NCBI GenBank assembly: GCA_963921825.1 | Contig: OY997592.1 | Location: 28,499,730 to 28,563,729 of the forward strand | Direction: 5' to 3' | DNA from: Erodium maritimum | Lineage: Eukaryota; Streptophyta; Magnoliopsida; Geraniales; Geraniaceae | Length of the DNA: 64,000 nucleotides | In this document: one piece after another, positions 1-11,815 of the stretch | Layout of the letters: every line of letters begins with the position of its first letter | Position numbering within the stretch: position 1 is the first letter of the stretch | The notes under the pieces: generated by a model | Told to the model about the DNA's origin: nothing | What the model saw: only the letters and a program-made list of their open reading frames with translations | The model's database searches: none | Program-made: the position numbers and the translations under genes

Positions 1-1548
1 TAGATTATTCTCCTGATCTCGTCGAATTGTTCTTTGTTGATCAATCACACACAAAAAGTTACAATGACTATACTAGAGAAGCCTCATGTAAATTTACACT
101 AGTACTTGTACCGATCTTAAATAATATATCAGTCTATGACTTGGACATTCGTGTGTCATAACAATGAAGTACTGTTGTTATTCTTACAGAATGGTTGAAG
201 TTTCAAGGTGCTTGCTTGTGAGAGTACATAGTTCTTGTTTGATTTAGAACTTGATAAAGTTGAACATACAAAAGAAGGATTCTAACATCTACATTTTGGG
301 TTTAACTAACATGTTTACATTTCATTTCAGCCTAAGAAGCATATGCCCTGTTTATTTGTGTAATATGCAATTAACAGATCCATTTGTGCATGAAGAACCA
401 TCACATCGAGTGCTAGGAAAAGGGTCAGCAGAACAGATTAACACATTGCCAAGAGCTTTGTCCACCACTCCTTGGATCTGAAGTTGCCTATCAGCATAAC
501 AGACAAAGGCATCACCAAGAGCTTTTATCCACCTCTCCTAGGATCCGATGTTGTGCCTAAACTGAAAAAATGAGGCAAGTGATACACTTATTCCACAATT
601 TGAAGTTTGTTGTTTCATATTCAGTTCTCAAAAACATATAGAACCAAAGCCAGCAACAGGAGAGTTCCATCCTTGCAGTTTTAGTCTCTCCTGGATATGC
701 CTACTCTGTGATCTGTAAGAGGGTGATTAAAGTTGCAATGAATCATGTGCAAGAGAACAATATCACTGTGCCTTTGATAATCCCATAGTATTATCATTCT
801 TGAGAAGGCAAAGCCAAACACAAATGACAAAAGTGATGTAATATATAATGAAAATGTATCACTTCGGATTCCTTGATTAAGGTGCAACAGTGGATGTGAT
901 TACATTAATTTTGGTGATAATTCATGGTTAGTGGTTTGTCTTGGGGGCCTCATGTGGCCTTGCCACTTACATCCATCTTGGCTAAACCCCTATAAGGAAG
1001 ATTCCATGCTGGTGGGCTTCCTTTCTGCTTCCCTGCATATTGAGGCTCCAAACAACACACCAAAAATGACAATTCCTTACTCTTTGTTGTCTTGTGAACA
1101 CAACAGAAGAAAATTACACACATATTTGTGTTACACTAAGTTTATCTTTTTAGGTTGGTTGGGTTAAGTATTTTCATTGTCTTACAAGTGAGTTTTCTTA
1201 CCATTTATTCTCCATAAAACATGCATCCAAATGCTATCACCATCTCTCTTTGGCCTTGCCTTGCCACCATTTTCCTTCTTCTCAAAAGTCCTTTTGCCCA
1301 CATTTCCACCAACTCAACCTTCTCTAGAATTAGAATTAACCATTGGAACTCTTCTCCTTGGATCTTCTTCCACTGCAGCCGATTCTTGCTAATCTCACAT
1401 CAATCTTAATCAATCACAAGTCCCACTAATGCTTAATTTAATCATGTCCCCGAAGAGCAATGAAGATTATTATGAAGGCATTCCTGCTTTGGCACATCTC
1501 CTATTTATTCACTTGTACCCCAAAGAAGACCCTCTAAAACCACTCAAA
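1..1548. other. AT-rich flank, no gene recognised
   Basis: I see no convincing coding region here. The ORFs in this stretch are short, lack recognisable motifs and show no coherent splice structure. One small feature is an imperfect direct repeat of about 45 bp (near 445-486 and 511-555), both copies containing CCAAGAGCTTT and then a TCCACC..CTCC..GGATC pattern. The last few hundred bases, rich in C and T, may be promoter or 5' UTR of the small ORF that starts at 1549, but no TATA box can be assigned with confidence. Confidence 0.4.
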
Positions 1549-1890
1549 ATGACAAGGCAAAGCCACAACCCCACCATTGTTAGCTCTTCCATAGCTCTTC
1601 TGCAAGAGAGGTTCAGGCAGCTAGAGAAGGCGAGGGAGCGGAGGGAGGAGAGGGAGCTTCTGAAACTGTTTTCGGATTCTTCACAGGTTGCTCCTCCCAT
1701 GTTGTCCCTCCAACAACACTCAAGCTTCCCTTCAAGACCAAGTCTCCAAGACCCCTCTCTCCCCCTCAGACTCGACGACGCACAGACCATGAAGCATCTG
1801 GGCTTCGAGTCCCCGAAAATGCAGCCATCCTCAACAAGCACTTCAACGAGACTTGAGAGCTCTGATGTGGACACCTCTCTTCACCTGTAG
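1549..1890 (+). CDS. small uncharacterised plant protein, 113 aa
   Basis: Single-exon ORF. I chose the ATG at 1549 over the in-frame ATG at 1429 because the extra 40 residues are low in charge and look like translated UTR, while the sequence from MTRQ onward has protein-like composition. Residues about 11-43 form a strongly charged predicted helix (SSIALLQERFRQLEKARERR, then EERELLKLF), which could be a short coiled coil or interaction helix. The remaining 70 residues are Ser/Pro/Gln-rich and probably disordered, ending in SSDVDTSLHL. No signal peptide or membrane segment is visible. The arrangement of one conserved-looking charged helix plus a disordered Ser-rich tail recalls small plant-specific proteins of unknown function; I cannot name the family and assign no function. 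The opposite strand has an overlapping ORF (1509-1874) that I take to be a shadow. Confidence 0.5.
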   Translation: MTRQSHNPTIVSSSIALLQERFRQLEKARERREERELLKLFSDSSQVAPPMLSLQQHSSFPSRPSLQDPSLPLRLDDAQTMKHLGFESPKMQPSSTSTSTRLESSDVDTSLHL

Positions 1891-2200
1891 AAACTCTCTT
1901 TTTTAGCCTCTTTCTTGGTATGTACGGTTGGAAGAGTAATTGATTTAGTTGGTTCTTTTTTATTTTTTGAAATAGATGTAGTTAGTTCTTAATGCTACTC
2001 TAATGGTTAATTCATTTTCAAGCCTCAGCAAACTTATTTCTATCGTTGGTGGTTCAATTTTTTAATGTTCACGAATGACTTTGACGCGATTCCATTGGTC
2101 TCTATTGTTGCTGACGCGATCTTAATGGTCTCTGACACGGCATAGTGGTTTTACTATTCTCGGCCGTACATGAAGAGAATCGTATCCCTGACGGGACGTG
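1891..2200. other. 3' flank of the small ORF
   Basis: AT-rich sequence, probably 3' UTR followed by intergenic DNA. No further feature is recognised before the hAT target duplication at 2201-2208. Confidence 0.35.
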
Positions 2201-2208
2201 ACCATGAT

Positions 2209-3087
2209 TAGAGATGGCAAAAAAAACCCGGCTCCGTTGGGTTCGGGCGGGGATTTTTTATAATCGAGGCGTTGATCGGGATTTAACCGGGGACGGGGTT
2301 GGTACTCCCCGCCCCGATAGTAATTAAAATATATATTATATATTTAAATAAACTAATAATATAGGGTTAATTACCTTTAATACCCATTTTCTATTGGTGA
2401 CACTTCTTTAGTACCCTGATGTATTGGTAACGCTCTAGACAAAAATTTGGTCAAGTTTACACCATTTTGATGATATGTAACCAATTCATAAGGGGTATTA
2501 AATGTTCTGTTACCAATACATAAGAGGTATTAAATGATCTGTGACCAATTCAAAAAGAGTACTAAATGACAGTTACCAAAATAGAGGGACTGTTATTGAA
2601 CGTTATAAAAAGCAGAAGTACGAAAGATAAGTTATCAATAGAGAAGAGGTACAAATATTATATTACCTTTTAAAATAGGACTTTCTTAACTTCATTCTTT
2701 TTTTCCAAATAAAGAACTCTCTAACTTCTTTTTTTCTTTTTTCGAATCAGAATGTAAAGCAATAAGAAAAAAAATAACTTACTAACTTATATGTATCAAT
2801 AATTTTATTTATCATCATTCTTAACTCATTTACTGTCAAATAATGTTTGGTACAACTTGATATGTATTTTCTTTCATACGTGTGTATTGAGTGATTTTTT
2901 AAAATATTAAAAAATAAATAAAAAATTAGGGGCGGGTTTGGGGATTTAGGGAATCCCCAACGGGGTCGGGGCACAATCGGGGCGGGGAGGAAGCGGGGCA
3001 GAAGCGAGGTCGGGGCGGGTTCGGGGAACGGAGATTGTGAGCGGGGCGGGGACGAGGACCATGATCCTCGCCTCGTTGCCATCCCTA
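2209..3087. mobile_element. non-autonomous hAT element, copy 1 (879 bp)
   Basis: The ends are imperfect terminal inverted repeats: TAGAGATGGCAA at 2209 and TTGCCATCCCTA ending at 3087, one mismatch in 12. Directly outside lies an exact 8-bp direct repeat, ACCATGAT, at 2201-2208 and 3088-3095. An 8-bp target duplication with a TAGGGATG-type end is the hallmark of the hAT superfamily (Ac-like). Both subterminal regions are rich in GGGGCGGGG/CCCCGCCCC motifs, and the centre is AT-rich without a transposase ORF, so this copy depends on an enzyme made elsewhere. A longer relative sits at 39821-41073. Confidence 0.85.
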
Positions 3088-3337
3088 ACCATGATGACCA
3101 TATTCCTAGCGGCTATTATCCCTCTCCTTCAAAGGATGAGTGTGTTGCCACGTGGTCCATCTTGTCTTCTCTATTCTCCCCTCCTCCAAGCGATAAGGAT
3201 ATTGCCCATGTTTTCTCCACCTACTTATCCATTTGTAAATCATATCGATCTACACATTTTTTTAGTAAAGAGGTATGTATTCATTCAAACAAACAAAATG
3301 ATACAACACCAAAGTCAAGGGATAAACCTGGTACAAG

Positions 3338-4756
3338 TCAAGAAGATGGCCGAAATCCTCCATTTAATAACAAACAGGTGATCCGGCGCGTGTGGATGAA
3401 AACATCATAGAAATTTTTACACAAGAAGGTAGAAGAGATCTGGCAGGTGGAGATACGCTTAATAACACGAGGCCAAGGGGCTAAATTCCCCGAATATAGG
3501 TTACCTTGGGTCGCGGGGACATACTGAATAACACCCCAAAGAACATAACTGTCGCCCCTCCCAAACTGGGCCATGGGAACGTTGGGAGATGAAAAGGATC
3601 AGCCTCCCAACCACCCAAAGGCTTATCATAATTCTCGACGAGGCTGCTCGCCAGCCTTCGTCAACATACTCGGGGTACGGGCATGTTGGTCATCCATCAC
3701 ATTCTGATCGATGTCCATTCAACAAAAGCTCGCTTCTTTGAGCTAACTACAGCTTCAATTTTCCCGCTCCCTTTCTCTCTAGAAAGGACCTTAAGGGTCT
3801 TTGCCTTCCTTGGGACTCGTTTTGTTGGCTGCTTCTTCTGCGGTTCCTTCTTCAACATGGTTACAAGGTGGGAAATCTTGTGGATTTGATGGTCTGCGGG
3901 GATAGGCGAGGTACTACCAATCCCTTCCCGCATTCCACATCCTTCAACATTGCCATCGGTGGGGGTTTTCCGATCTCCGATCGATAGGAAAGACTATGGA
4001 CTTGACATCATCAGTCTCTTGTGCATGATCACACCCTTTAGGGAGGTTGGTAATAACTGGTCGGGGGGGCTCCCGTATCTCCGAGGACATTGTAACAAAG
4101 TTAGATAAAATTGGATTAGCAGGAGTTTCGTATACCACAACTGAGGCCGGTGGTGGCATGACATTCCAATCCGTACGAAAGATCCCTTCTGATTGGATTG
4201 CTGGTGGAGCTTGCAAAGACTCTCCATACCGCCTTGGAAGCCGGTACACACCCAGGAGGACAACCACACAATCCCTGTTTAGGTGGCAAAGTCGACCACA
4301 CCGGTAGAATAAATCCAGTAGCTTTTCGTATTCAAGTCGTACTTAAAGCGGCTTTGCATTTGCATCGATTTGCAAAATCAAGTGAGGGCGAAGCGGTCGT
4401 GTAACATCCAGTTCTACCCGGAGCCAAAGAAAAGTGTCCCAACCCCGAGGCTAGCTTGGGACTTTCGGGGCATTTGCCTTTCGGATCTCCACCTCCCTCC
4501 CCAGATTTGAGACTATGAAAGCTCTCATCTGGGAGGTTCTAGCTTCTACTAGGATATCATAGGCTCTCACCGATATCTGGAGAGATCGAAAGTAGAGGCT
4601 ATCTGACTTGGTCCGTTGCGACAAGGGCATAAGGAGTAGCACCGTTCCATAGAAAGACCATGAATCCCTAGCATGAATGACGTCCATCATCGATTTAGAG
4701 AGGGAATAGAAGGCTACAATTTTGTCTATCAGTAGTTGGACCATCAGATCATCCAC
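3338..4756 (-). pseudogene. decayed L1-like LINE ORF1 (gag-like) remnant
   Basis: On the minus strand successive open segments in more than one frame (4756-4451, then 4267-3944, 3933-3697 and 3574-3338) look like one broken protein. Between the first two, reverse translation gives a zinc-knuckle-like stretch, FYRCGRLCHLNRDC, near 4310-4265, matching the CX2CX4HX4C knuckle of plant LINE ORF1 proteins except that the first Cys is replaced. The preceding segment (FKYDLNTKSYWIY) has the style of the region before that knuckle. Family assignment rests on this motif and is tentative. No LINE reverse transcriptase follows. The copia fragment begins just beyond its 5' side at about 4795. Confidence 0.4.
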
Positions 4757-4794
4757 ATTCCAAGTGTTCGCAATAACGGTACAAAGAGAATCTC

Positions 4795-6790
4795 TTTCTA
4801 GGGTTATGCTCTAGAGACGACCGCATTCATAGTAAATCGGGCTCCGACAAAGGTTGTGGAAGGGACACCATTTTAGAAATGGCATGGGAAAATATCGTTT
4901 TATCCTTCCTAAAGATTTATGGTTGAGTGGCTTATGTGAAACGTTTGGTTTTGACTAAGCTCGAACCAAGTTCTCAGATATGCACCTTTGTGGGGTACCC
5001 CAAAGAAACAAGGTGATACTACTTCTACAAACCCAGTGAGAACATGGTGTTCGTCACTCGGGTGGAGTCTTTATGAAAAGGGAGTTTTGTTTCCAAAGAC
5101 GTCAGTGGGAGGACTGTGCATCTTGAAGAAATTCAGGATGGTACAGATCCGTCTGAACCACCAGACAACCTAGTAGAAAAGGAGACAGAGGTGGTCGTAG
5201 AGAAAAACCAATTCCTGTAACATTTCTGTAATGTCCAAACCGATTTGAAAGGATCAGTCGTCCACCTCCTAGATATGGTATCGGGGGTGACAATGAGTTT
5301 GTGGTGGATCACGATGATCCATCCACCTTTAAGGAAGCCGTGGATGGACCCATCTCCGAATTATGGCTGGTAGCCAGGAGGGAGGAAATGCAGTCCATGT
5401 CGGACAACTATGTCTGGGAACTGGTTGATCTCGTCGATGATATGAGGACCATCAGATGCAAATGAATCTTCAAGGTTAAGATGGACATGAACGACAACCC
5501 TCAGACCTACAAATTCTGACTAGTGGAGAAAGGTTATAGGCAGATCCAAGGGATTGACTATGAGCAAGCCTTCTCCCTGGTGGCTATGATCAAATCGATC
5601 TGGATTCTTCTTGCCATATTTGCGTATCACGATTACGAGATATGGAAAATGGATTTCAAAACCGCTTTCTTAAATGAAAATTTGACTGAGGACGTTTTAT
5701 GTCTCAACAGAAAGGTTTTGTCGATCCGAAGAACAAGAAAAAGATTTGCAAGTTGTTGAAATCTAGTTATGGATTAAAACAAGCTTGTCGGAGTTGGAGC
5801 CTTCATTTTAATGAAGCTAGATTGGATTTGGCTTTATCAAAGAATGAGGATGTACCTTACGTTTATAAGAAGGCTAGTGGGAGCGAGATTACCTTTCTGG
5901 TGCTCATTGGAAACGACATCCCAATCTTGCACGAGACTAAAGCTTGGTTGAGGAAGTTTTTCTCAATAAAGGACTTAGGCGATGGTGATTATATCTTAGG
6001 GATTAATATATATAGAGATCGCACCAAGAAGGTCTTGGGTTTAATTCAAAGCACCTATGTGAACAAGGCATTGAGTAGGTTCTCAACGCTCGATTTAAAG
6101 AAAGGACTCTTACCCGCTCGTCATGGCATTAAACTCAATAAGACTCAATTTCCTACGACACATGATGAGTTGAAAAGAATGATGCGATACTTATACGTTT
6201 GGGGGTAGGATCAATCATGTATGACATGATATGGATGAGACGAGACGTCTCGTATGCCATAAAATGTACCAGCACACATCAGTCTAACCCCGAGAGAAAG
6301 ATGATGCTGAATTAGTCATCAATAGAAATGTAGACGCTAGTTTCTAGACTGACCCAGATGACTTTAGAAGTCAGTCAAGATAATGTGTTTACGCTGAACG
6401 GCAGAGCTTTTTGCTGGGAAAGCATAAAGCAAGATACAGTCGCCGATTCTACGACAGAGGCCGAGTACATGGTTGCTGCAAAGGCAGCTAAGGAGGCTAT
6501 GTGGATTTGGAAATTCACGACAAGGTTGGGTATAATTAAAAACTCATCCGTCCCGATGAATCTATTTTGCGACAACACTAGGGGTCGTTGCCTAAGCTAA
6601 AGAGTCCATATCGCATAACAAATCCAAATATGCACTATGACATTACCACCTCACTAAAGACATATCAACCGAGGTGAAATGAAGATCACCTATATTGCAA
6701 CAGATGATAACATAGCCAACCCTTTGACTAAGGCACTATCGTTGACTAAACATGAGATACATGTAAGGTCAATGAGAATAGATTGGAGTT
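4795..6790 (+). pseudogene. Ty1/copia pol remnant: integrase end, RT, RNase H
   Basis: Translating in shifting frames gives the integrase C-terminus (YALETTAF.VNRAP near 4805; TFVGYPKKQGD near 4985), then reverse transcriptase (QGIDYEQAFSLVAMIKSI near 5545; WKMDFKTAFLNENL near 5643; SSYGLKQACRSW near 5763) and RNase H (QDTVADSTTEAEYMVAAKAA near 6430). The enzyme would copy element RNA into DNA in the virus-like particle. It is dead: there are in-frame stops near 5465 and 5518, a frameshift around 5700, and the segment carrying the YVDD active site is absent. FLVL is followed directly by IGNDIP near 5900, where relatives carry YVDDILL between them. Region identities are inferred from family motifs. 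Confidence 0.8.
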
Positions 6791-6818
6791 TAGATTAGAA
6801 CTAGGGAAAGTGGGAGAT

Positions 6819-8527
6819 TGTTAGTCTTAGTGCCCGTAGTTCAATCGTAAACATCCAAATTTATATATTATCATCATTAGCAATAAAAGTAAAGCGGCTT
6901 TATGTATTACTTTAGTGTTGGAGTAATACATCGACGTGTATCCTGATCTATGCCCACTATGTGAATAGAACCATAGATCGAGATAGATCACACTCGATGG
7001 GTCCCTATTCGATAAAGCTTCGCAAGAAGCGAGTAGTATGAAAGATGGCTCGTAAAGGCTCACGTTCTGTTAGTCATTGGAATGGGATTCCGAAGTCTGA
7101 TCATAGATATCATATGGGACATGATATTGGACGACCCGACATGAATATGTTCCATAGATCAAGTCATGAACATACCCATTGTCGTAACTTGTCATGTATC
7201 CTTACACCAAGGAGTCTTTGTGATTACTATGTAGTAAACAATTGAGTTTGACCTGAGCCCAACGTTGCCTGTGACAGAGTTTCCATAACGGCCAGGATTG
7301 ACTTGTGGATGGACTTCATGAGTGTCACGAAAGACGGCTAAGGGATTAACCCTCATACTATGGTATGGGAAAGTAATCGGTTCTCGGCCGCTTGATCGAG
7401 ACTGACTGAAAGAATAACATGGTCATGCACATGATATTGGGTATTATATATTCAGTCATCTCACATATTAAGGAATAGTGATTGAGAATAATAAGGATGA
7501 CGACTTTATGCCTTATCTCAATCAGGATATCGGTGATAAAAGGATAATGATATGGACGACATAAAGGTTAGAATCGATGGGGTCGATTCGTTATGCAGTG
7601 TCAGGCAATACTAAAGTCTCGTTAGTTGCCACTTATGTAGGATCAAATGAAATGAGATTTTACGTTGACCAACCGACATGTATAAACCTAAGGGTCACAC
7701 CAGAGGATGAAACTCATTAACACATTTATGGAGAATTGGCAAAAGGAGAGTTGTCTCGAGATATGACCAAAACTGGGTTTTGGGTCATGTGCTCGTAAGT
7801 ATTTTGGAAATTACGGATCGAGAAAAGGCTTCGAGTCTTGGGATTGATCGCTTCAGATAATGTTGGACATATCCGGTATGCAAGGCGTGTAGGCGATGAG
7901 CGCGCCATGGGACTTCGTCGGGAATGGCCACGGGCCATCACCCACGAAGGCCGTGGGCGGCCCATGCCAACCAAGGCCCATAGAACTAATGAATCAAGTC
8001 TTGATTAATTAGTATTAAGTAAGAAATACAAGAATTAAGGTGTTGGTGATTCACCACCTAACCCCGTCTTATCTAGCCATACTTACCACCATACTTGTTC
8101 TATTTACACATTTCTTGTCACCATGCATGTCTCATGCCTTTAGTTGGACAAGTTGAGGAGGTTTATTATATTTAAGTCATCTTTTTTTAACATAACAAAC
8201 ACAAGACACAAATAGGAAACAAGAAACTTCTCTCACCCCCCCCCCCCCTCAATTTCGGCTAAGGATAGTTCCTCCTCCATTTTTGTGTTCGTGAGTCCTC
8301 TAAGCTTACAACTACGTGGCTTTGATTCCTTGGAAGATACGTAGGCATCTTGGAGACATAAGCCCAATCATTCCTTACTCGGTGTTCTTTATTTGGTATG
8401 AAAATGCTTATTTTTTTCTTGTGATTCTAATCTTTGGTAGTTGTTTCATGGTTTTAATGGTCTCTTTGTGTTAATTGTTTTTCCGCTGCGAGTTCGTTCA
8501 TCTCGTACCCTACCAAGAGACCCAACA
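6819..8527 (+). repeat. 3' LTR of the truncated copia element (about 1.7 kb)
   Basis: Starts TGTTAG directly after the purine tract and ends CCCAACA at 8527, giving the usual TG..CA ends with a TGTT/AACA inverted repeat. No long ORF is present. A 13-C run lies at 8236-8248. The 3' border is inferred from the terminal motif only, since the partner LTR is missing. Confidence 0.55.
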
Positions 8528-9852
8528 AGGACGACTACTATCAGGTGGGTTCATGGGACGAGGACATGAAGAAGAAAAGGGCTTTTCTAAGAATGGTGCG
8601 TCAGGAAAAGCTCAGCCGCTGGCTCCTGTGAAGGCAATGGTACTATGAGGTGTTTCTAGGTGGAGAGGTGCACGGTTGAACTGGACATGTTGCATATCTG
8701 GAGGGTCAAAATCCTCGTTACTAAAATCATAAACGAAATACATGTTAATATAAGAATGCTTAGTAAATTGAAACAATTGATTGATTTCAGGTAATATAAG
8801 AATGCTTAGTAAGTTGACTATAAAATATTTATTTATAATTTAAGAAACATACGCGAAAAAAAAATGATTAAAATGAAATACTTAAATTTGGTAAAGATTA
8901 ATACTTTATTGTTTATTTTTTTAAAATATATACTTTACTGTTTTAACTTATAAGTGAAAAGCATTGGTCAATGCATAAACTGCAAAACCATATTACATTT
9001 CAAACTCAAGGCTAGATCAATCAAACCTAGAACCATATAAAAATGATTGAATTTAAACGAAAACAATCTTTGTGCCTTTAACAGATTTGTTTTCAGCTTT
9101 TACCTTTAAAGTGTTGCGGTTTTGTGATGAAGGTGGGTTTTGATAACTTTGCTGAAAAGTGTTTAATAAATTCAAATCACCATTGTTCTTCATCACTAGA
9201 AATTTCTGATCCGGATTTAGTTTCTATTGTAAGTGCTTGCCTCCAATTTTCAGCCATTCGTATAAGCAATCCTAAGGCTGATATCAATTTTTAATTTGTG
9301 GTGAAACATTTAGTTTGTAATGGATAATGAGCTTATATTCATATATAAAAAAATAATCCCTTAATTTTTAAACCATCACAACACAACTCAACTTATATTT
9401 TGATGGTTCGTGTGAATATTAAATAGTTAAGGTTAGGAAGTGTAACAAAGATCGAGAGTAAAATGGTCATATTTAAATTTGAAATAGTACATGTAATATG
9501 CACATGTTCTGTTGTCTAACAGAGTCGTTACTTTAGACGGATTTTACTAATTTTTGTAAATTGAGTCGACCTTTGAGTTAGGATATGTGACAAAAGGTCG
9601 CGGACGGTTAGGACGTACAAATGACCTTTCCGACTACTAGACTAAGAATCGCCCGCATCCCTCTTAATATAAGGTACAATCATTACTACTTTGAACTTAA
9701 AGGAGAGAAAGAATGGTCACCTCATCCACTTGTTTCATCCATTCCATTTCCAAAACTCCATGCCCATGTGGTCTATCTTTTCTCCTTCCCAATTTTCATT
9801 TCAGTTCCCACTTTTCAATGTAGTATCATTATTCTAATGAGAATTTATTGGT
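8528..9852. other. AT-rich intergenic DNA
   Basis: About 1.3 kb with no recognisable gene or element. The only long ORF (9621-9920) runs into the neighbouring LTR and has no motif. A short direct repeat, TAATATAAGAATGCTTAGTAA, occurs around 8745 and 8792. Confidence 0.4.
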
Positions 9853-10504
9853 CATACTGTCGTAAAATACAGTGTATGTGGCCACCACTATATAAGGGAC
9901 ACGTGTTGCGTTTTTATTAGACCAACTTATGGTCCAATTATGTCACGCCCCAAATCCGGTTTTGACCGGACTCGAGACGTGAACTAAAAGTGATAATAAT
10001 AAAGATGAATTTAAAATAAAAAGTTCCTCAAATAACCGTCAAATCAATAATTCCAACCATAAGAGTCGAAGCTCAAACACCACAATAAAATAGTTTAGTA
10101 ACAATATAGAAAGTACGTCTCTACTAAAAGATAAATCCCCGGACTCTCGATGAGCTCTCGAGCTCTGAGACGTCCTCTAAACCGACTCACCATCGAAACA
10201 TGTAAAACAGTAAAAATAGAGGGGGTGAGCTTTCGCTCAGTAGGAAAAAGTAGTAAAGGGAATGAACTTCCGCTCCGTCACCATAATTACTAAATTAATA
10301 ACACTTGCTAATAAATGACAACACAACAGAAGTCAACAAGAACACAACTTATTCGACAATAGAACCAAACTAAAGAAACATACAAACACCGAACGTTATA
10401 CTGCTACCACCACTACGTACGTCACTCAAACATGACAAAACCCGAACATAAAATAAGTGAACCATGATACTCCGATCACCACACGCATCTCAACATATCG
10501 TACC

Positions 10505-10780
10505 GGAACACGACATTGGTCTAGATATCTTCCCGGACACACAGCATCAGGGTGAAACAACACACATCATACCGGAATACACCCATCAGTCTAGATGTCT
10601 TCCCGGACACACAACATCGGGGTGAAACAACACATCATACCGGAATACCCATCGGTCTAGATGTCTTCCCGGACACACAATATCGGGGTGAAACAACACA
10701 CATCATACCAGAATATACCGTCGGTCTAGATGTCTTCCCGAAAACGCAGCATCAGGGTAAATCTCATAACAAACATACCG
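10505..10780. repeat. minisatellite, four units of about 68 bp
   Basis: Four tandem units recur with GGTCTAGATGTCTTCCCGG and GGGTGAAACAACACA as conserved cores, starting near 10510, 10580, 10645 and 10712. They lie inside solo LTR A. The open frame at 10552-10899 is a product of the repeat, not a gene. Confidence 0.75.
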
Positions 10781-11519
10781 GACTGGCACACACCTTGGTC
10801 GGATATCTTCCCGTAGCATGGGGTACAAGTCACACCACACAATACCATACCAAACATATTACACCGAACTTATCATACCGTCGAAGCTTACCGTCATAAC
10901 TTACCAATCACACCACATCGGTCTATCATTCACCCGATCATATCACAAGACAACTATTCATATCACATTCATCACATTCATTCAACCAATCATATCACAA
11001 GACAACCATTCATATCGCATTCATCACAATTCATATAGCATACCATGATTCTTAAAGTAACCAAAGAATATACTATACATCAACATTTAAGGACTATTAA
11101 CCACAATCAAATACAACCAACACACAATCCTAAGGCCCGACATGGCCACATGTGATTCTACAACACGATAATTCCCATAATTTAAAGCGATTATTCTAGT
11201 TATTCACATCCTATATGCAATCTAAGACTTTACCGGTTATTAACGTCCTATATGCATTCTATTAACATTTCTTAATTAAAACAGTAATTACTACTCTTCC
11301 CTACCTCAAATGCTATCCAAACGCTTAGTCAACGCGGACGCCTAGTAGTCTCCTCCTCCGTGCTCGTGAACGACGTCTAGGATCATAAAGTAGTACGATA
11401 ATCAATAATAAAACAAGGGCGATGTAATGAGAAACATCCCCAATTAGACCCCCCAAAAGGTTCGGTTATAGATAACCTTCATAATTAGTCGAAAACCACC
11501 AAAATGGGTCCAAAAGGCC

Positions 11520-11815
11520 AATTCTGATCCGTCACGGTTCGGGTCACGGAGCCTTGACGGACTCCGTGACGGTTCGGGTCACGGAACCGTGAGGTTCCCC
11601 GTCACGGGTGACGTCACGGACCTGTGACGTGTGCTGTCACGGTCTCCGTCACGGAGCCGTGAGGTTCCCCGTCACGGGTGACGTCACGGACCTGTGACGT
11701 GTGCTGTCACGGTCTCCGTCACGGAGCCGTGACGTGTGCCGTCATGGTCCCCGTCACGGAGCCGTGACATGTGCCGTCACGATCCCCGTCATGGATCCGT
11801 GACGGGTCTGACCAG
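11520..11815. repeat. GC-rich CACGG/CCGTG repeat block
   Basis: A dense array of GTCACGG and CCGTGACG motifs, including a near-exact 70-bp direct duplication (about 11580-11649 and 11650-11719). It sits within solo LTR A. A similar cluster of GGCACGG motifs occurs in the chromovirus LTRs near 43030-43260 and 52075-52270, so it seems to be a family trait. It is rich in CG sites and in short palindromes. Confidence 0.75.

Larger units (their letters stand above)
4795..8527 (+). mobile_element. 5'-truncated Ty1/copia retrotransposon with 3' LTR
   Basis: The order integrase C-terminus, reverse transcriptase, RNase H, purine tract, LTR is that of a Ty1/copia element read on the plus strand. Gag, protease and most of integrase are missing, as is the 5' LTR, so no target duplication can be tested. 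Stops and frameshifts are frequent throughout the coding part (details in the pol entry). The purine-rich tract GGGAAAGTGGGAGA immediately precedes the LTR at 6819. Confidence 0.8.

Noticed and set aside
1221-1409. 62-codon ORF with a signal-peptide-like start
   Set aside because: Hydrophobic start only, no cleavage context or homology recognised; more likely leader or promoter DNA.
9990-10800. Spaced repeats that might suggest a CRISPR-like array
   Set aside because: Units are contiguous and degenerate without unique spacers, and the host is a plant; this is a minisatellite.
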